DNA of 20,838 nt, taken from assembly GCA_030374735.1 (NCBI GenBank), contig JASCIV010000411.1, positions 1 to 20,838 on the forward strand, written 5' to 3'. Below the pieces are notes generated by a model, which saw nothing but the letters and a program-made list of their open reading frames with translations, searched no databases and had not been told where the DNA came from. The position numbers and the translations under genes were made by a program. Positions 8,039 to 17,333 of the stretch are shown in pieces (positions within the stretch are counted from its first letter, which is position 1; each line of letters begins with the position of its first letter). This DNA comes from Gracilaria caudata (lineage: Eukaryota > Rhodophyta > Florideophyceae > Gracilariales > Gracilariaceae).

Positions 8039-11000
8039 TTAGACGGCTTCAGATTGTTCTGTAGGTACCGATGCAATTCCCATCTCAACAACGGCTTCAT
8101 TACAACGACTGCAAAGCAATGGGTGATCGATATGGGCACCAACTGTGTCGTCATAGTGCCAACACCTATCGCACTTCGGAGCTATTGACCTATCTATTCC
8201 TACAACAAAACGCAATTTCCCATTGCTTTGATCCACGTTAACGTGCGTACACTGCTTGACCCCATCTGCATTTGGAGCGACCTCGACGTCTGAAACGATA
8301 AATGCTCGCTTCAAACTATCCACGTCATTGGGGCATGCCACCATCTTTTGCAAAGTTGCAGCATCCCGTGGATCAGCGGCAAATATTTTCACAGACGCTT
8401 CCATTGACGCACCGACAGTCTTTGCTGCTCGCGCCGCCTCCAAAACCTTGTTAACGGCATCCCGCGCTTCGAGTACAACTCCCCAGTCATTCATAACATC
8501 TTCATCCACATCTATCCACTCAGGTCGGCGCTCAAACCATCCAGCCTCGTAAACTGATGACGCTTCCCGAAAGCTAGGGTTCATAGAGTTCGGGGCATAC
8601 GGCATGTTCTGCCAAAGATCCTCAGCAGTGTGTGACACTATAGGAGCGAGAGCGCGTGCGAAGTTTTCCAGCATCGATGCAATTACTGTTTGACACGACC
8701 GTCGTCTAAAGGAATCTGGGGCAGAAATATACAACCGGTCCTTAGCGATGTCCAGATAAAAGTTCGATAAGTCAACCACAGCAAACCTCTGCAGCGCTTG
8801 ATACACTTTGAAGAATGAAAACGAGTCGTAGGCGGCTTCAACTTCGTCTGTGAGGGTCATCATTCTTGACAATATATATCTGTCCAACGAAGGCAGAGAG
8901 TCGTAAGGCACCTCGCTTTCACTAGGAGTGAAGTCGTGAATGTTCCCAAGCATATATCTTAATGTATTTCTAAGCTTCTTGTATACATCGGCCACTTGCT
9001 TGAGGATTGAAGGCCCGATCATGATGTCAGAACTGTAGTCAACAGATGAAACCCATAAGCGAAGAACGTCACTCCCAAATGGAGGCTCCTTCTTCTTGTT
9101 ATTACCTCCAGAAATAACCGTCAGAGGGTCGATAACGTTACCAACGCTTTTGCTCATCTTGATTCCTTTTTCGTCAAGGACAAAACCGTGCGTAAGGACC
9201 TTCTTGTAGGGCGCCTTTTCCATCGTTGCGACAGATGTCAGCATAGAACTTTGAAACCACCCTCTGTGTTGATCGCTTCCTTCCAAATACAAATCAACAG
9301 GGTACGACAACAATTTCCTCTGTGAAGCTACAGCAGCCCATGATGAGCCGGAATCAAACCACACGTCCATTGTATCACGTCCTTTTCGAAGATTGCGACC
9401 TCTGTATCTCTCTGGAAGTAGCTCATCAGCTTCTAGCTCCCACCAGGCATCTGTGCCACGTTCACGGATTATCTCCTTTACGTAGTCCACGATTTCCTTA
9501 GACATCAATGTTGTGCCTTCTGTATCATCGTAGAACACTGGAATCGGAACACCCCATGCTCTTTGTCTTGATATGCACCAGTCGCCCCTACCCTCGACCA
9601 TCCCTCTAATCCGCTTGATTCCAGAAGCCGGAAACCAATCGACATGTTCTATTGCCTTTAGAACATCCTCACGAAACCCATCGACTGAGATAAACCATTG
9701 CTCTGTGGCGCGGAAAATTGTGGGTTTCTTCGTTCTCCAGTCGTAAGGATACTTGTGGGAATAGCTTTCCTCCAAAAGGAGAAAGTTAGCCACATCGAGG
9801 GCATCTAGTACGGCCTGATTTCCCTCACCAAGTACAGGCATACCAGTAAAACGCCCATTAGCTGCTTCCTCCGTGAATTTTCCAGCGTCGTTAACCGGGG
9901 AAACTATATCGAGACCCTCTCGGAGCCCAGTCTGGTAATCTTCCTGACCATGGCCAGGTGCTGTGTGAACGAGCCCAGTCCCAGTTTCGGTCGTGATATA
10001 ATCACCACCCTCGACAACTTTACATACTTTGTTCTCCTCTAAGGGATGAGTGTATTCAATTCCAATGAGGTCATCCCCTTTCACAACGGACAAAACTTTG
10101 ACACCACCCTCCTTTCCGAGTTTTGAAGAAACGGCCTCCACCAGATCCTTCGCTACTACAACCACTAAGTCCGGTTGCTTGGGGTGCAGTCCCGTGACTA
10201 AGGCATAGTCAAGCGCAGTGTTGACTGCAATAGCGCGATTTGCAGGTATGGTCCAAGGCGTGGTGGTCCAAATCGACAAGGCAAGCCCGCTGGACGAATT
10301 CAGCGCTTCTGCTATAGATTTTGGAGCATTTTCCGGTTCCTTCGTAGCTTTAAACGCACAGTAACAACTTCGTGATGTGTGCCCTTCTGGATACTCCAGC
10401 TCTGCCTCTGCCAGAGCGGTGCGACTTGACGGTGACCAGTGGACTGGTTTCTTTCCGCGAAATACATATCCCTTCTCGTACATGACTCCAAATACTTCCA
10501 TTTGTGCAGCTTCGTATTCAGGGTTTAGAGTCAAGTACGGGTCGTCCCAATCGCCCCAGACACCGAACCGTTTCATGCCTTGGATATGATTCTCTATTGT
10601 TTTCAGAGCAAAAGAGCGAGCTTTCTTTCGCAAATCAACGGGAGTAAGGCTCCTTCTTTCACTTCCTTTGAGGCTCTGCAGAACTTTGAGTTCTATTGGT
10701 AGTCCATGAGTATCCCATCCTGGAACGAAAACGGCCTTCTTTCCTTTCATAAGCTGGTATTTGTTTATGATGTCCTTCAAAATCTTGTTCAAAGCATGCC
10801 CACAATGCAGTGGTCCGTTGGCAAATGGAGGCCCGTCATGTAAAACGAACGTATCTCCAGGATTCTCGCGCGACAGCCTTTCGTACACAGAGTTCTCGCT
10901 CCAAAATTTCTGAATCTGAGGCTCTTTCTTTGTCGCATTCGCTCTTTGCTCAAAAGTGGTTTGCGGGAGGTTCACTGTCGCAGAGTACGGGCTGACACCC

Positions 11001-11197
11001 TGACTGCGTTTTCGAGTCTGCTTTTTTCCAGCCTCTTCTGCTGCAGTAACAACAGAGGCGGTGGCCACTCGACGACTACGTCCATGGTTTTGAGGATTTG
11101 GAAAAAGCCTAGCTTGTCTTCTGGCCAAAGGTACTGCCCATCTCGACGCAGCCAGTGCCGCACCGTGCCACGCGCTGACAAAAGCAATTCTGTCCAT
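8039..11197 (-). CDS. OVA2: Isoleucyl-tRNA synthetase, bacterial/plastid type, organelle targeted
   Basis: Class Ia synthetase that charges tRNA-Ile in the plastid and probably also in mitochondria. The single 1,052-residue frame begins at an ATG with A at -3. Residues 1 to about 70 are basic, Ala/Ser/Arg-rich and poor in acids, resembling a transit peptide. The conserved body begins near YSATVNLPQT. The HIGH signature reads HCGH at 131-134 after DGPPFANGPL; PGWDTHGLPIE follows. The CP1 editing domain includes TTTPWTIPANRA and GTGLVHTAPGHG. KMSKS lies near 679-683, followed by a GGNNKKKEPPFG insertion like that of plant plastid IleRS. A C-terminal zinc site has Cys1009, Cys1012, Cys1029 and Cys1032 (KCDRCWHY...CSRC), a bacterial-type hallmark absent from the cytosolic eukaryotic enzyme. 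Arabidopsis OVA2 is the closest family reference I recall. No intron is needed. Confidence 0.95.
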   Translation of the reverse strand: MDRIAFVSAWHGAALAASRWAVPLARRQARLFPNPQNHGRSRRVATASVVTAAEEAGKKQTRKRSQGVSPYSATVNLPQTTFEQRANATKKEPQIQKFWSENSVYERLSRENPGDTFVLHDGPPFANGPLHCGHALNKILKDIINKYQLMKGKKAVFVPGWDTHGLPIELKVLQSLKGSERRSLTPVDLRKKARSFALKTIENHIQGMKRFGVWGDWDDPYLTLNPEYEAAQMEVFGVMYEKGYVFRGKKPVHWSPSSRTALAEAELEYPEGHTSRSCYCAFKATKEPENAPKSIAEALNSSSGLALSIWTTTPWTIPANRAIAVNTALDYALVTGLHPKQPDLVVVVAKDLVEAVSSKLGKEGGVKVLSVVKGDDLIGIEYTHPLEENKVCKVVEGGDYITTETGTGLVHTAPGHGQEDYQTGLREGLDIVSPVNDAGKFTEEAANGRFTGMPVLGEGNQAVLDALDVANFLLLEESYSHKYPYDWRTKKPTIFRATEQWFISVDGFREDVLKAIEHVDWFPASGIKRIRGMVEGRGDWCISRQRAWGVPIPVFYDDTEGTTLMSKEIVDYVKEIIRERGTDAWWELEADELLPERYRGRNLRKGRDTMDVWFDSGSSWAAVASQRKLLSYPVDLYLEGSDQHRGWFQSSMLTSVATMEKAPYKKVLTHGFVLDEKGIKMSKSVGNVIDPLTVISGGNNKKKEPPFGSDVLRLWVSSVDYSSDIMIGPSILKQVADVYKKLRNTLRYMLGNIHDFTPSESEVPYDSLPSLDRYILSRMMTLTDEVEAAYDSFSFFKVYQALQRFAVVDLSNFYLDIAKDRLYISAPDSFRRRSCQTVIASMLENFARALAPIVSHTAEDLWQNMPYAPNSMNPSFREASSVYEAGWFERRPEWIDVDEDVMNDWGVVLEARDAVNKVLEAARAAKTVGASMEASVKIFAADPRDAATLQKMVACPNDVDSLKRAFIVSDVEVAPNADGVKQCTHVNVDQSNGKLRFVVGIDRSIAPKCDRCWHYDDTVGAHIDHPLLCSRCNEAVVEMGIASVPTEQSEAV

Positions 11198-11806
11198 TTT
11201 GGTAGAAAGGTATTCTATTCACATCGAAGAGCTATCTTTCTGATGAGATCTGGAATTCGTGTGCTCAAAGATTTAAGCAGTGATAACGGGAATCAGCCAT
11301 GAACGCTGACCGGAAGTTGTTAAATAAGAAAGCGGTGGCAAGTGACGAGCTCGACTGATCTCATCATCGACGGACAATACATTCCCTTATTATTATGCTA
11401 CTGAGCATGAATCAATTAAGGATTTTATTAAAAAATTTTAATTTTGCAATTTGCACGGAAGAGCAAAATACATTTCAGATTCTGCTGCTCTCAGGGAGTT
11501 GTTCCAAACCATAAACAGTCTTTCAGTGACGGTATGCAACTTGAACAGAGAAGCGGACTGTACAAGATAGAAAGAACCGACTCTGTTCGAACCTGTAAAG
11601 CTTTTCAAACGGAACTTGATGTTGCGGCTTTGTATGCAGCGTCACACCTCAAAAAGGAAGCCCGTATACACACTTAGCAAACTCGTTTTCTTCATCTGAA
11701 AAGTTCGAACTGTCCCCGTCATTGAAAAGTTACTCGCCAAAATCCGTGCACACTGAGCAGCAGAAGGGAGCCGTGAAATATATCTTGCGGTTGAAGAGTG
11801 GAAAAG
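11198..11806. promoter_or_regulatory. Divergent intergenic region: IleRS / KIN17
   Basis: 609 nt between two divergent starts. An AT-rich block at about 11386-11450 contains a near-palindromic AAAAAATTTTAATTTT and may be promoter or nucleosome-free DNA. One 77-codon ORF (11444-11677, plus) has no recognisable similarity and is treated as chance. A GTTCGAACC at about 11586 resembles a tRNA B box, but no T-stem pairs around it. Confidence 0.45.
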
Positions 11807-12994
11807 ATGGGAAGCGATGGTTTCTTGACTGCGAAGGCGATATCAAAGCGAATCAAAGCGAAGGGTCTTGGACGCTTGAGATGGTACTGTCAAATGTGTG
11901 AAAAGCAATGCAGAGATGAGAATGGTTTCAAATGTCATACAAAGAGTGCTGGACACCAGCGTCAGCTCACAATGTTTGCAGAAAACCCATCCGACTATAT
12001 AAACCGTTTCTCTGAAACATTTCGCAAAGAGTTCTTGCTCGTTCTCCGACAAAGATATGGTACGAACTTTGTTCATGCAAATACCGTCTATCAAGAGTAT
12101 ATTAAAGACCGAGATCATGTACATATGAATGCCACGAAATGGACCACTCTTACTGCATTCGTAAAAGAATTAGGAAAGGAAGGTCATTGTCGCGTAGAAG
12201 ACAGAGAAGATGGCTGGTGGGTAGCATACCTTGCAAGAGAGAGCTTTGAAAAGGAGAGACGGGCAAAAGAACTGCGTTCGTACACTCTAGAAAGCGAAGA
12301 AAGAGCCGCACTGCTTCTGCGAAATCAAGTCAATCACGCTAGGAGCACAGGAGGAACCCGAAGAAAACAAAGCGATAATGAAGAATTTGAAGTCGTGGAT
12401 GCAAAACCTGTAAGCATCACGTTGTCGAAAAAGGTTGGGAAACGGAAGCTTGTCGACGCCCCACCAAACGCTCTTAAATCCCACTTTTTCTCAAGGAGCG
12501 ATGAAAACGAATCATCAACAAAGAAGAAGCGAATACAGTCAGGAAGATGGACTGGATTTGAGGAAGCGGAATTCAAGATTGCTAAGACAGAGGAATTCGA
12601 CTCGAATGACGAAAAACAGCCATCGAACGCGGAAGGTTCTGGAGCTGAAGTACCATGGGTTCATGTAGACACCCTTGTTAAGATAACCAACAAGGAACTT
12701 GCGGATGGTGCGTTCCTTGGGAAGAAAGGAAGAGTTGTGAAAATTATTGACGGCTTCGGAGCAAGAGTACAGTTAGCAGATTCTGGAACAGTTCTTGAAT
12801 TGGACCAGGACGACCTCGAGACCGTGATTCCAAAACCGGGGGGTATCGTTTACCTGCTACGTGGTATCTATCGTGGACAAAAAGCGGTTGTGAGGTCAAT
12901 AGATATAGACAAATTCAGCGTGCGCGTAGAGCTTCTTGACACCCATGAAGAGCTTTCAGGAATAGAGTATGAGGCGGTGTCTCGGGCAGCTTAA
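11807..12994 (+). CDS. KIN17: KIN17 DNA/RNA-binding protein
   Basis: Nuclear KIN17, a conserved DNA- and RNA-binding protein linked in animals and plants to DNA replication, the damage response and pre-mRNA processing. The frame opens with a GTG at 11798, but the first ATG at 11807 gives MGSDGFLTAKAI, aligning with the family start. 395 residues. The N-terminal zinc finger has Cys28, Cys31, His44 and His50 (CQMCEKQCRDENGFKCH). A winged-helix region spans about residues 51-160 and includes VHMNATKW and GWWVAYL. The middle is charged and rich in Lys/Arg/Glu with likely nuclear localisation signals (KKVGKRKL, KKKRIQSGR). The C-terminal tandem SH3-like/KOW domain at about 280-395 includes LDQDDLETVIPKPGG and YRGQKA. 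The length matches the human protein (about 390). No intron is seen. Confidence 0.96.
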   Translation: MGSDGFLTAKAISKRIKAKGLGRLRWYCQMCEKQCRDENGFKCHTKSAGHQRQLTMFAENPSDYINRFSETFRKEFLLVLRQRYGTNFVHANTVYQEYIKDRDHVHMNATKWTTLTAFVKELGKEGHCRVEDREDGWWVAYLARESFEKERRAKELRSYTLESEERAALLLRNQVNHARSTGGTRRKQSDNEEFEVVDAKPVSITLSKKVGKRKLVDAPPNALKSHFFSRSDENESSTKKKRIQSGRWTGFEEAEFKIAKTEEFDSNDEKQPSNAEGSGAEVPWVHVDTLVKITNKELADGAFLGKKGRVVKIIDGFGARVQLADSGTVLELDQDDLETVIPKPGGIVYLLRGIYRGQKAVVRSIDIDKFSVRVELLDTHEELSGIEYEAVSRAA

Positions 12995-13158
12995 AAGCTT
13001 GGAAATTGTGGGACCACTACTATGCCGTAACGAGCCTAGTACACCCATAAAGAGATTACACATGTATGTATATAACATGACGAACAACGAGGACAACAAA
13101 ACATCATTGTAAGTGGTATTCTGTTCATTCATTGAAATAAGCAGTCTACGTGGTATCC
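12995..13158. other. Short convergent intergenic region
   Basis: 164 nt between the stop codons of the plus-strand KIN17 gene and the minus-strand glycosyltransferase gene. It is AT-rich (for example ATGTATGTATATAAC), and CATAAAG and GAAATAAG are weak poly(A)-signal candidates. Overlapping 3' UTRs are likely. Confidence 0.5.
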
Positions 13159-15030
13159 CTAGGGATCAGCGTTCCGAGTTTTTGACGTTACCCTTTCAAG
13201 AACCATCAACGCCCTTTCCGAAAGATATCGAAGCAGGTGGTCGGAGTTGGATTTTTGGACGCCTGTTGAATAGAATGATATCAGCTGCGCAAATTTGGCT
13301 TTGTCAGACTGAGACTCGGGAAGTGGCATATCGTATTTTCGCTCTTCATTGCCAATGGTATCATTCTTATATTCCTCGAAATCGATCTGTTCAGGAACGT
13401 ACGGTTCTTTCCTAACATCAAAGCCGTTATTAGCAATCAAAGAAGCTACAAATGCTTGAGTTCCCATATTTTTGAAAGCCGTGTCAAGGCAAGCCGCCAT
13501 GTTTTCATTGAAATCACATACTTGCGGATGCCATTGATGTAGTAGGTTCGGTTCTACTGATCGAAATATAGTGTAACTCCAAACGTCAGCAAACTCCGAG
13601 TACAAGACAATATCTTCCTGGCCCCATCCTACAAGCTTCTTTCGTCGGTATTCCGTAGCCCACACGAATCGACTTTTAAAATCGCTGTTGTAGACACATA
13701 GCATTCCGTATGCCCCGCTCCGCCAATAGCCGTGTTCCCTAGACACTGTTGTTCCGTACGGATACAGGCTGTACAAAACTGGGAAGTAAACTTGACGCCC
13801 TTTTTCAGTATTGAACCTGCAGTTGCCAAAAAACTCTTTGTGGATTTCAACGTCAACATCACAAAAGAAGAGCAAGGCCTCTGGCGGAACATGGGTAGCT
13901 CCTTCATACAAAGCCTGAGCTCTAGAGAAGTTACCAATCTTATCACCTCTACTTTCGACAATCTGAAGAATGTTCCCTTCAGACAAACTTCCGACAGTGA
14001 TATTGGCGTTAAGTTGTTTCAAGAGAAGTTGAGCCCCTTGAACATGCACTTCGCCTCCAAAAATCGATAATACGACTCGTATGTTGGCACCTTCATCGAG
14101 TAACCTTCTCACATTGACGAAGAACTTCCGAAGCATGTCGGCACGTCCTGTGTAAGGCACAATAACATAAACGGGATCTTCGTCAGGCAAAATATTGTCA
14201 TTCAATGCAACATCACAAAACTTCTGAGTGAAACCTCTACGCAACGTAACTGATGCCTTCTTCTTGAAGATTACTGAAGTCTCGGCATCGCTCTGTTTCC
14301 TTAGAGAGATCAAACTGTTCAGTTTGTACTCCAAACCCCAAAAAGGATTCACGCGCGCGTAAGTGTTTCCAACCGTAAGGTCGACGAGTTCCCATTCCGT
14401 GTCATTCTTGTAATGCCCATCGAGGACGGTGTAGGCTAGAGTTTTTGTAAGGTTTAACTCGCTGAGCCATTGTTTCCGGCAAACAACAGCAGGACATGCG
14501 AAATCGCTTTTCTCCGTGTAGTACCATTCGTTTTGAACAAGACTCCAAACGGTGGCATTGTGGCCACGGCGGTCCTTGACGTACTCATCTCGATAAAAGC
14601 AAACCTCTTCTGAGGGGGACCAATGATCAATTGAACACGGCTGAGGTCTGCAATCCTGCGAACTCCCAAAGAGACCAAACCGTCTTTGCTTCGGTGCCAC
14701 AGATTGTGTTCCCGGTGTATCCACGGACGTTACCTGCCTGTCCTTGATGAAACTTTTCTTTTGATATCCAGTGTTGTATTGGGTCCATGAATGCCCAGTT
14801 GAAGATGAGCGGCGTTCCAGGAGAGCTTGGTTCCTGGCCGCGAAAGCGATACATAGGAAAGCAAGCACAAATGTTTGCGATAAAGCAATGCATAATACAA
14901 GATTTCTTCGGGTTGCTAGTCTCGGTCCTAAGATGAGTTGTAATTGTTTTATCCATCGCTGACGTTCTTTCGAGGCTCGTTTAGATGACTCGGTGCTAAT
15001 CGATGCAGTTCTGCTTGTCTTTGGCATCAT
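13159..15030 (-). CDS. Chondroitin N-acetylgalactosaminyltransferase-like glycosyltransferase (CHGN family), type II Golgi protein
   Basis: 623-residue type II membrane glycosyltransferase. A Ser/Lys/Arg-rich cytosolic tail precedes one transmembrane segment at about 43-65. A stem of about 60 residues leads to a Cys-containing segment (about 127-184) and a C-terminal catalytic domain (about 285-535). The catalytic motifs closely match those I recall from animal chondroitin synthase/CSGALNACT proteins: PVYVIVPYTGR, NFSRAQAL near 367, LLFFCDVDVEI at 387-396 with the metal-binding DVD, CRFNT and QVYFPVLYSLY near 404-423, GYWRSGAYG, GWGQED at 468-473 and LHQWHPQVC near 497-505. Six N-glycosylation sequons fit a lumenal domain. 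Family members transfer GalNAc or GlcA from UDP-sugars. Donor and acceptor here are unknown. Two adjacent ATGs begin the frame. The beta-glucuronyltransferase half of bifunctional chondroitin synthases is absent. If the host is a red alga, a role in matrix galactan synthesis is possible but speculative. Confidence 0.86.
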   Translation of the reverse strand: MMPKTSRTASISTESSKRASKERQRWIKQLQLILGPRLATRRNLVLCIALSQTFVLAFLCIAFAARNQALLERRSSSTGHSWTQYNTGYQKKSFIKDRQVTSVDTPGTQSVAPKQRRFGLFGSSQDCRPQPCSIDHWSPSEEVCFYRDEYVKDRRGHNATVWSLVQNEWYYTEKSDFACPAVVCRKQWLSELNLTKTLAYTVLDGHYKNDTEWELVDLTVGNTYARVNPFWGLEYKLNSLISLRKQSDAETSVIFKKKASVTLRRGFTQKFCDVALNDNILPDEDPVYVIVPYTGRADMLRKFFVNVRRLLDEGANIRVVLSIFGGEVHVQGAQLLLKQLNANITVGSLSEGNILQIVESRGDKIGNFSRAQALYEGATHVPPEALLFFCDVDVEIHKEFFGNCRFNTEKGRQVYFPVLYSLYPYGTTVSREHGYWRSGAYGMLCVYNSDFKSRFVWATEYRRKKLVGWGQEDIVLYSEFADVWSYTIFRSVEPNLLHQWHPQVCDFNENMAACLDTAFKNMGTQAFVASLIANNGFDVRKEPYVPEQIDFEEYKNDTIGNEERKYDMPLPESQSDKAKFAQLISFYSTGVQKSNSDHLLRYLSERALMVLERVTSKTRNADP

Positions 15031-15308
15031 GACCGTCTGTCCAATTTACTCGGGAGAAGAGTTTTCCCTCCCAAGGAAGAACACACACCGGAGTGAGAAC
15101 TGGCATCGGTGCCATATGCAATGGTAGATGACTAGCCCCTAAAGTCCCAGCCATGCGGCCCGGCCTGCGTCCAGGATTTCTTTGATGAGTGCACAGCGAG
15201 CTAAACGTCTTGATCGCGGTGCGATAATAGGACGATTTTAAACCATTCAGGTGAAGTTTAATTATGTCCTCGTCGTTAGGTCGCTCCGGTCGCTCCGGTT
15301 CAAAACAG
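15031..15308. other. Intergenic region between glycosyltransferase and dynamin genes
   Basis: 278 nt between two minus-strand genes: the promoter and 5' UTR of the glycosyltransferase and the 3' UTR of the dynamin. A direct duplication of GGTCGCTCC lies at 15279-15296, just 3' of the dynamin stop. No ORF of interest. Confidence 0.45.
15279..15296. repeat. Tandem duplication, 9-nt unit x2
   Basis: GGTCGCTCC occurs twice in a row, followed by GGTT. It lies in the presumed 3' UTR of the dynamin-like gene. Probably a slippage product; function unknown. Confidence 0.6.
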
Positions 15309-17333
15309 TTAACTCGCTATCAGTTCTAAGCGTCTCAAAGAGTCCTTGAGTTGGTCGCGCCGCTTCTTCAGGGTGACCCGGACTTCGCGGATATTCGGTT
15401 TCTCTTGAATGAGCTCATTCAATCTTCTATGATCATCGAAGTCTTCGGAAAGCTCGCGGTAGAAGAATTTGTGCACTTGATAAATGAGCTTGTCTCTAAC
15501 AACCATTGGAATTACATCGAATAACCGTCGCAATGCGACCCGAACATACATATAGATTGACAACTGCAAGTTGTAGTGCCCATCTTCGGGTGAATTGCTT
15601 TCAGATGAGGCCCACCGTTGTAAGAAATCCTGATCGATACCAGCCGCGGCGACCTCATTATAGAGCTCCAGTGGCTTCAGTTCCGTAGATCTTGGGCTCT
15701 CAGAGCCGCTCCCATCTGATGAACTGGGTTCGGCAGGGTTTTGAGATTCACTCAATTGGCCATTCCTCATGTTTTGCACAACGATTCTGGTCTTCCTTAT
15801 GATGTCTAGGTAATCGGCTGCCTGGGTGAATGGATTCGATGACTCTGCGACGATGAGGGAATTAGTCACTTCCAAAGCTTCTCGCCTGGCCTTTCTCAAG
15901 ATTTCGTCTACTTTCTCGACCAGGGCAATCTGCAGTTTTGGATACAGCTGGCCAGCTTCAGTTGACGCCAAAACCCTCTCGTACACAGAGAGCATGTACG
16001 CTTTCACTTGATTGACAAGGTCCCCGACGTTTTTCTCCACCAACCCGTTGAAGAGTAACTTCTGCACCTGATCATGCAAGACGGGGTGATCAGCTTGGAA
16101 ATTTGGAAGTGTGTGTCCAATCGATTCTGAAACAGCTTGAGCCACAACCTCTTTGTAGTGGCACCCCAAGTAGTGTGGTAGGTCCTTGTTGATTTGGTTC
16201 CCGAAAGCAACAAGTTTCTCATATGTTCGAGCAGCCACATTACATTCTTTATCGCGAACCTTTTCAGCGCGAATGAGACTGGTCATTGTGTCTTGGACAC
16301 TGCTAAGGGTGGATCTGAGAATACTGCGCTGTTCACGTTCTGTTTCGGGGACTTTTCCCATTGACTCAAGTTCCGAGTCTATCTTTTGAATTTTATCGCG
16401 TACCGCCTTCTTTGTCTTGGGGATAAACGCATCCACGAGCTCGCTTTGTAACTCGACAATTTTCCTCGTCAAAGCCATGTAGCCCTTTTGACTCGGGCTA
16501 AGTTGTTTGAGCAGGGAATGATTAGCAAACATGTTTCTTTCTGCCTCGTCTATATTTATGTTTTCTTCACCTGGTCCCCTGTTACGCACTGCAACGAATC
16601 CCAGCTTCAGCTTGATGTCGTTTGGCCCGGTCATTCTCATTTTGCGCAAGAAGTATGAACTCTCAGAAACCATGTCGCACTTGGTGACAACCCCTATTGT
16701 TCGGTTCCCCTCCTTATCACACTCCATTGCAATCTTGAGGGCTTCGGCATTTGAAAAGTCTTCAATGGCCGGAATGACAACAAGAATTACTGTGTTGGGA
16801 TTACTTACATACTGACGAACCATGGACACGGTTTCTTCATGGATATCGAATTTTTGGTTCTTCGGATCCATGTACGTTATGCCTGGGAGGTCAATCAAGC
16901 TGAAAACAGGTCCTTCCTTACGAATGTACCGTATATACACAGGTTCATTTTTGACAGAAAACTGGCTATTCTCCACGTCCATGGTCATGGCCGTTATTCG
17001 GTTCTCTAACACCGCCATGGACTCGCATTCAAGCGCATTTCTAAACGCCGCGTCCCGTGAAACATAAATGCGCGAGCCATTGACATTAGGATCTGTCTGC
17101 AGACTTACTATGGCAGGAAGACGAGTGCATGTGTTCTCCGCTCTTGGAAATGACACACCCGTTAGACGTTGAAGCACAGATGATTTTCCAGCTGATTGAG
17201 CGCCGACCACAACAATGCCGGGGCATTCAATTTTTTCTTCGGCTAGTTCGGAGCGAAGTTCTTCGATAAGACCAAGTTTCTGTCCAAGGTGACGGTTGTA
17301 TTCATCATCGAACTTGCTTCGAACTTGAGGCAT
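15309..17333 (-). CDS. Dynamin-related GTPase lacking PH and proline-rich domains (Mx/DRP4-like)
   Basis: 674-residue dynamin-superfamily GTPase, a membrane-remodelling mechanoenzyme that assembles on and constricts membranes. GTPase domain: P-loop GAQSAGKSS at 44-52, switch-I Thr70 within ENTCTRLP, G3 DLPGI at 148-152, and G4 TKCD at 217-220 (TKLD or TKPD are commoner). A middle/stalk region follows (about 310-520), then an acidic Ser-rich linker near 545-565. A C-terminal GTPase effector domain (about 580-674) contains IYQVHKFFYRELSEDF and a charged helix. There is no PH or proline-rich domain, unlike classical endocytic dynamins. The LTGVSFPRAENTCTRLP stretch most resembles Mx and plant DRP4 proteins as I recall them. 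The target membrane (mitochondrial, peroxisomal, plastid or endosomal) cannot be read from sequence. The start ATG has A at -3 and gives a normal N-terminal bundle helix. Confidence 0.92.
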   Translation of the reverse strand: MPQVRSKFDDEYNRHLGQKLGLIEELRSELAEEKIECPGIVVVGAQSAGKSSVLQRLTGVSFPRAENTCTRLPAIVSLQTDPNVNGSRIYVSRDAAFRNALECESMAVLENRITAMTMDVENSQFSVKNEPVYIRYIRKEGPVFSLIDLPGITYMDPKNQKFDIHEETVSMVRQYVSNPNTVILVVIPAIEDFSNAEALKIAMECDKEGNRTIGVVTKCDMVSESSYFLRKMRMTGPNDIKLKLGFVAVRNRGPGEENINIDEAERNMFANHSLLKQLSPSQKGYMALTRKIVELQSELVDAFIPKTKKAVRDKIQKIDSELESMGKVPETEREQRSILRSTLSSVQDTMTSLIRAEKVRDKECNVAARTYEKLVAFGNQINKDLPHYLGCHYKEVVAQAVSESIGHTLPNFQADHPVLHDQVQKLLFNGLVEKNVGDLVNQVKAYMLSVYERVLASTEAGQLYPKLQIALVEKVDEILRKARREALEVTNSLIVAESSNPFTQAADYLDIIRKTRIVVQNMRNGQLSESQNPAEPSSSDGSGSESPRSTELKPLELYNEVAAAGIDQDFLQRWASSESNSPEDGHYNLQLSIYMYVRVALRRLFDVIPMVVRDKLIYQVHKFFYRELSEDFDDHRRLNELIQEKPNIREVRVTLKKRRDQLKDSLRRLELIAS

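Noticed and set aside
11580..11600. tRNA-like GTTCGAACC
   Set aside because: No complementary T-stem or cloverleaf could be drawn around it.
11798..11806. GTG at 11798 as the KIN17 start
   Set aside because: The ATG three codons later gives the conserved family N-terminus and has A at -3.
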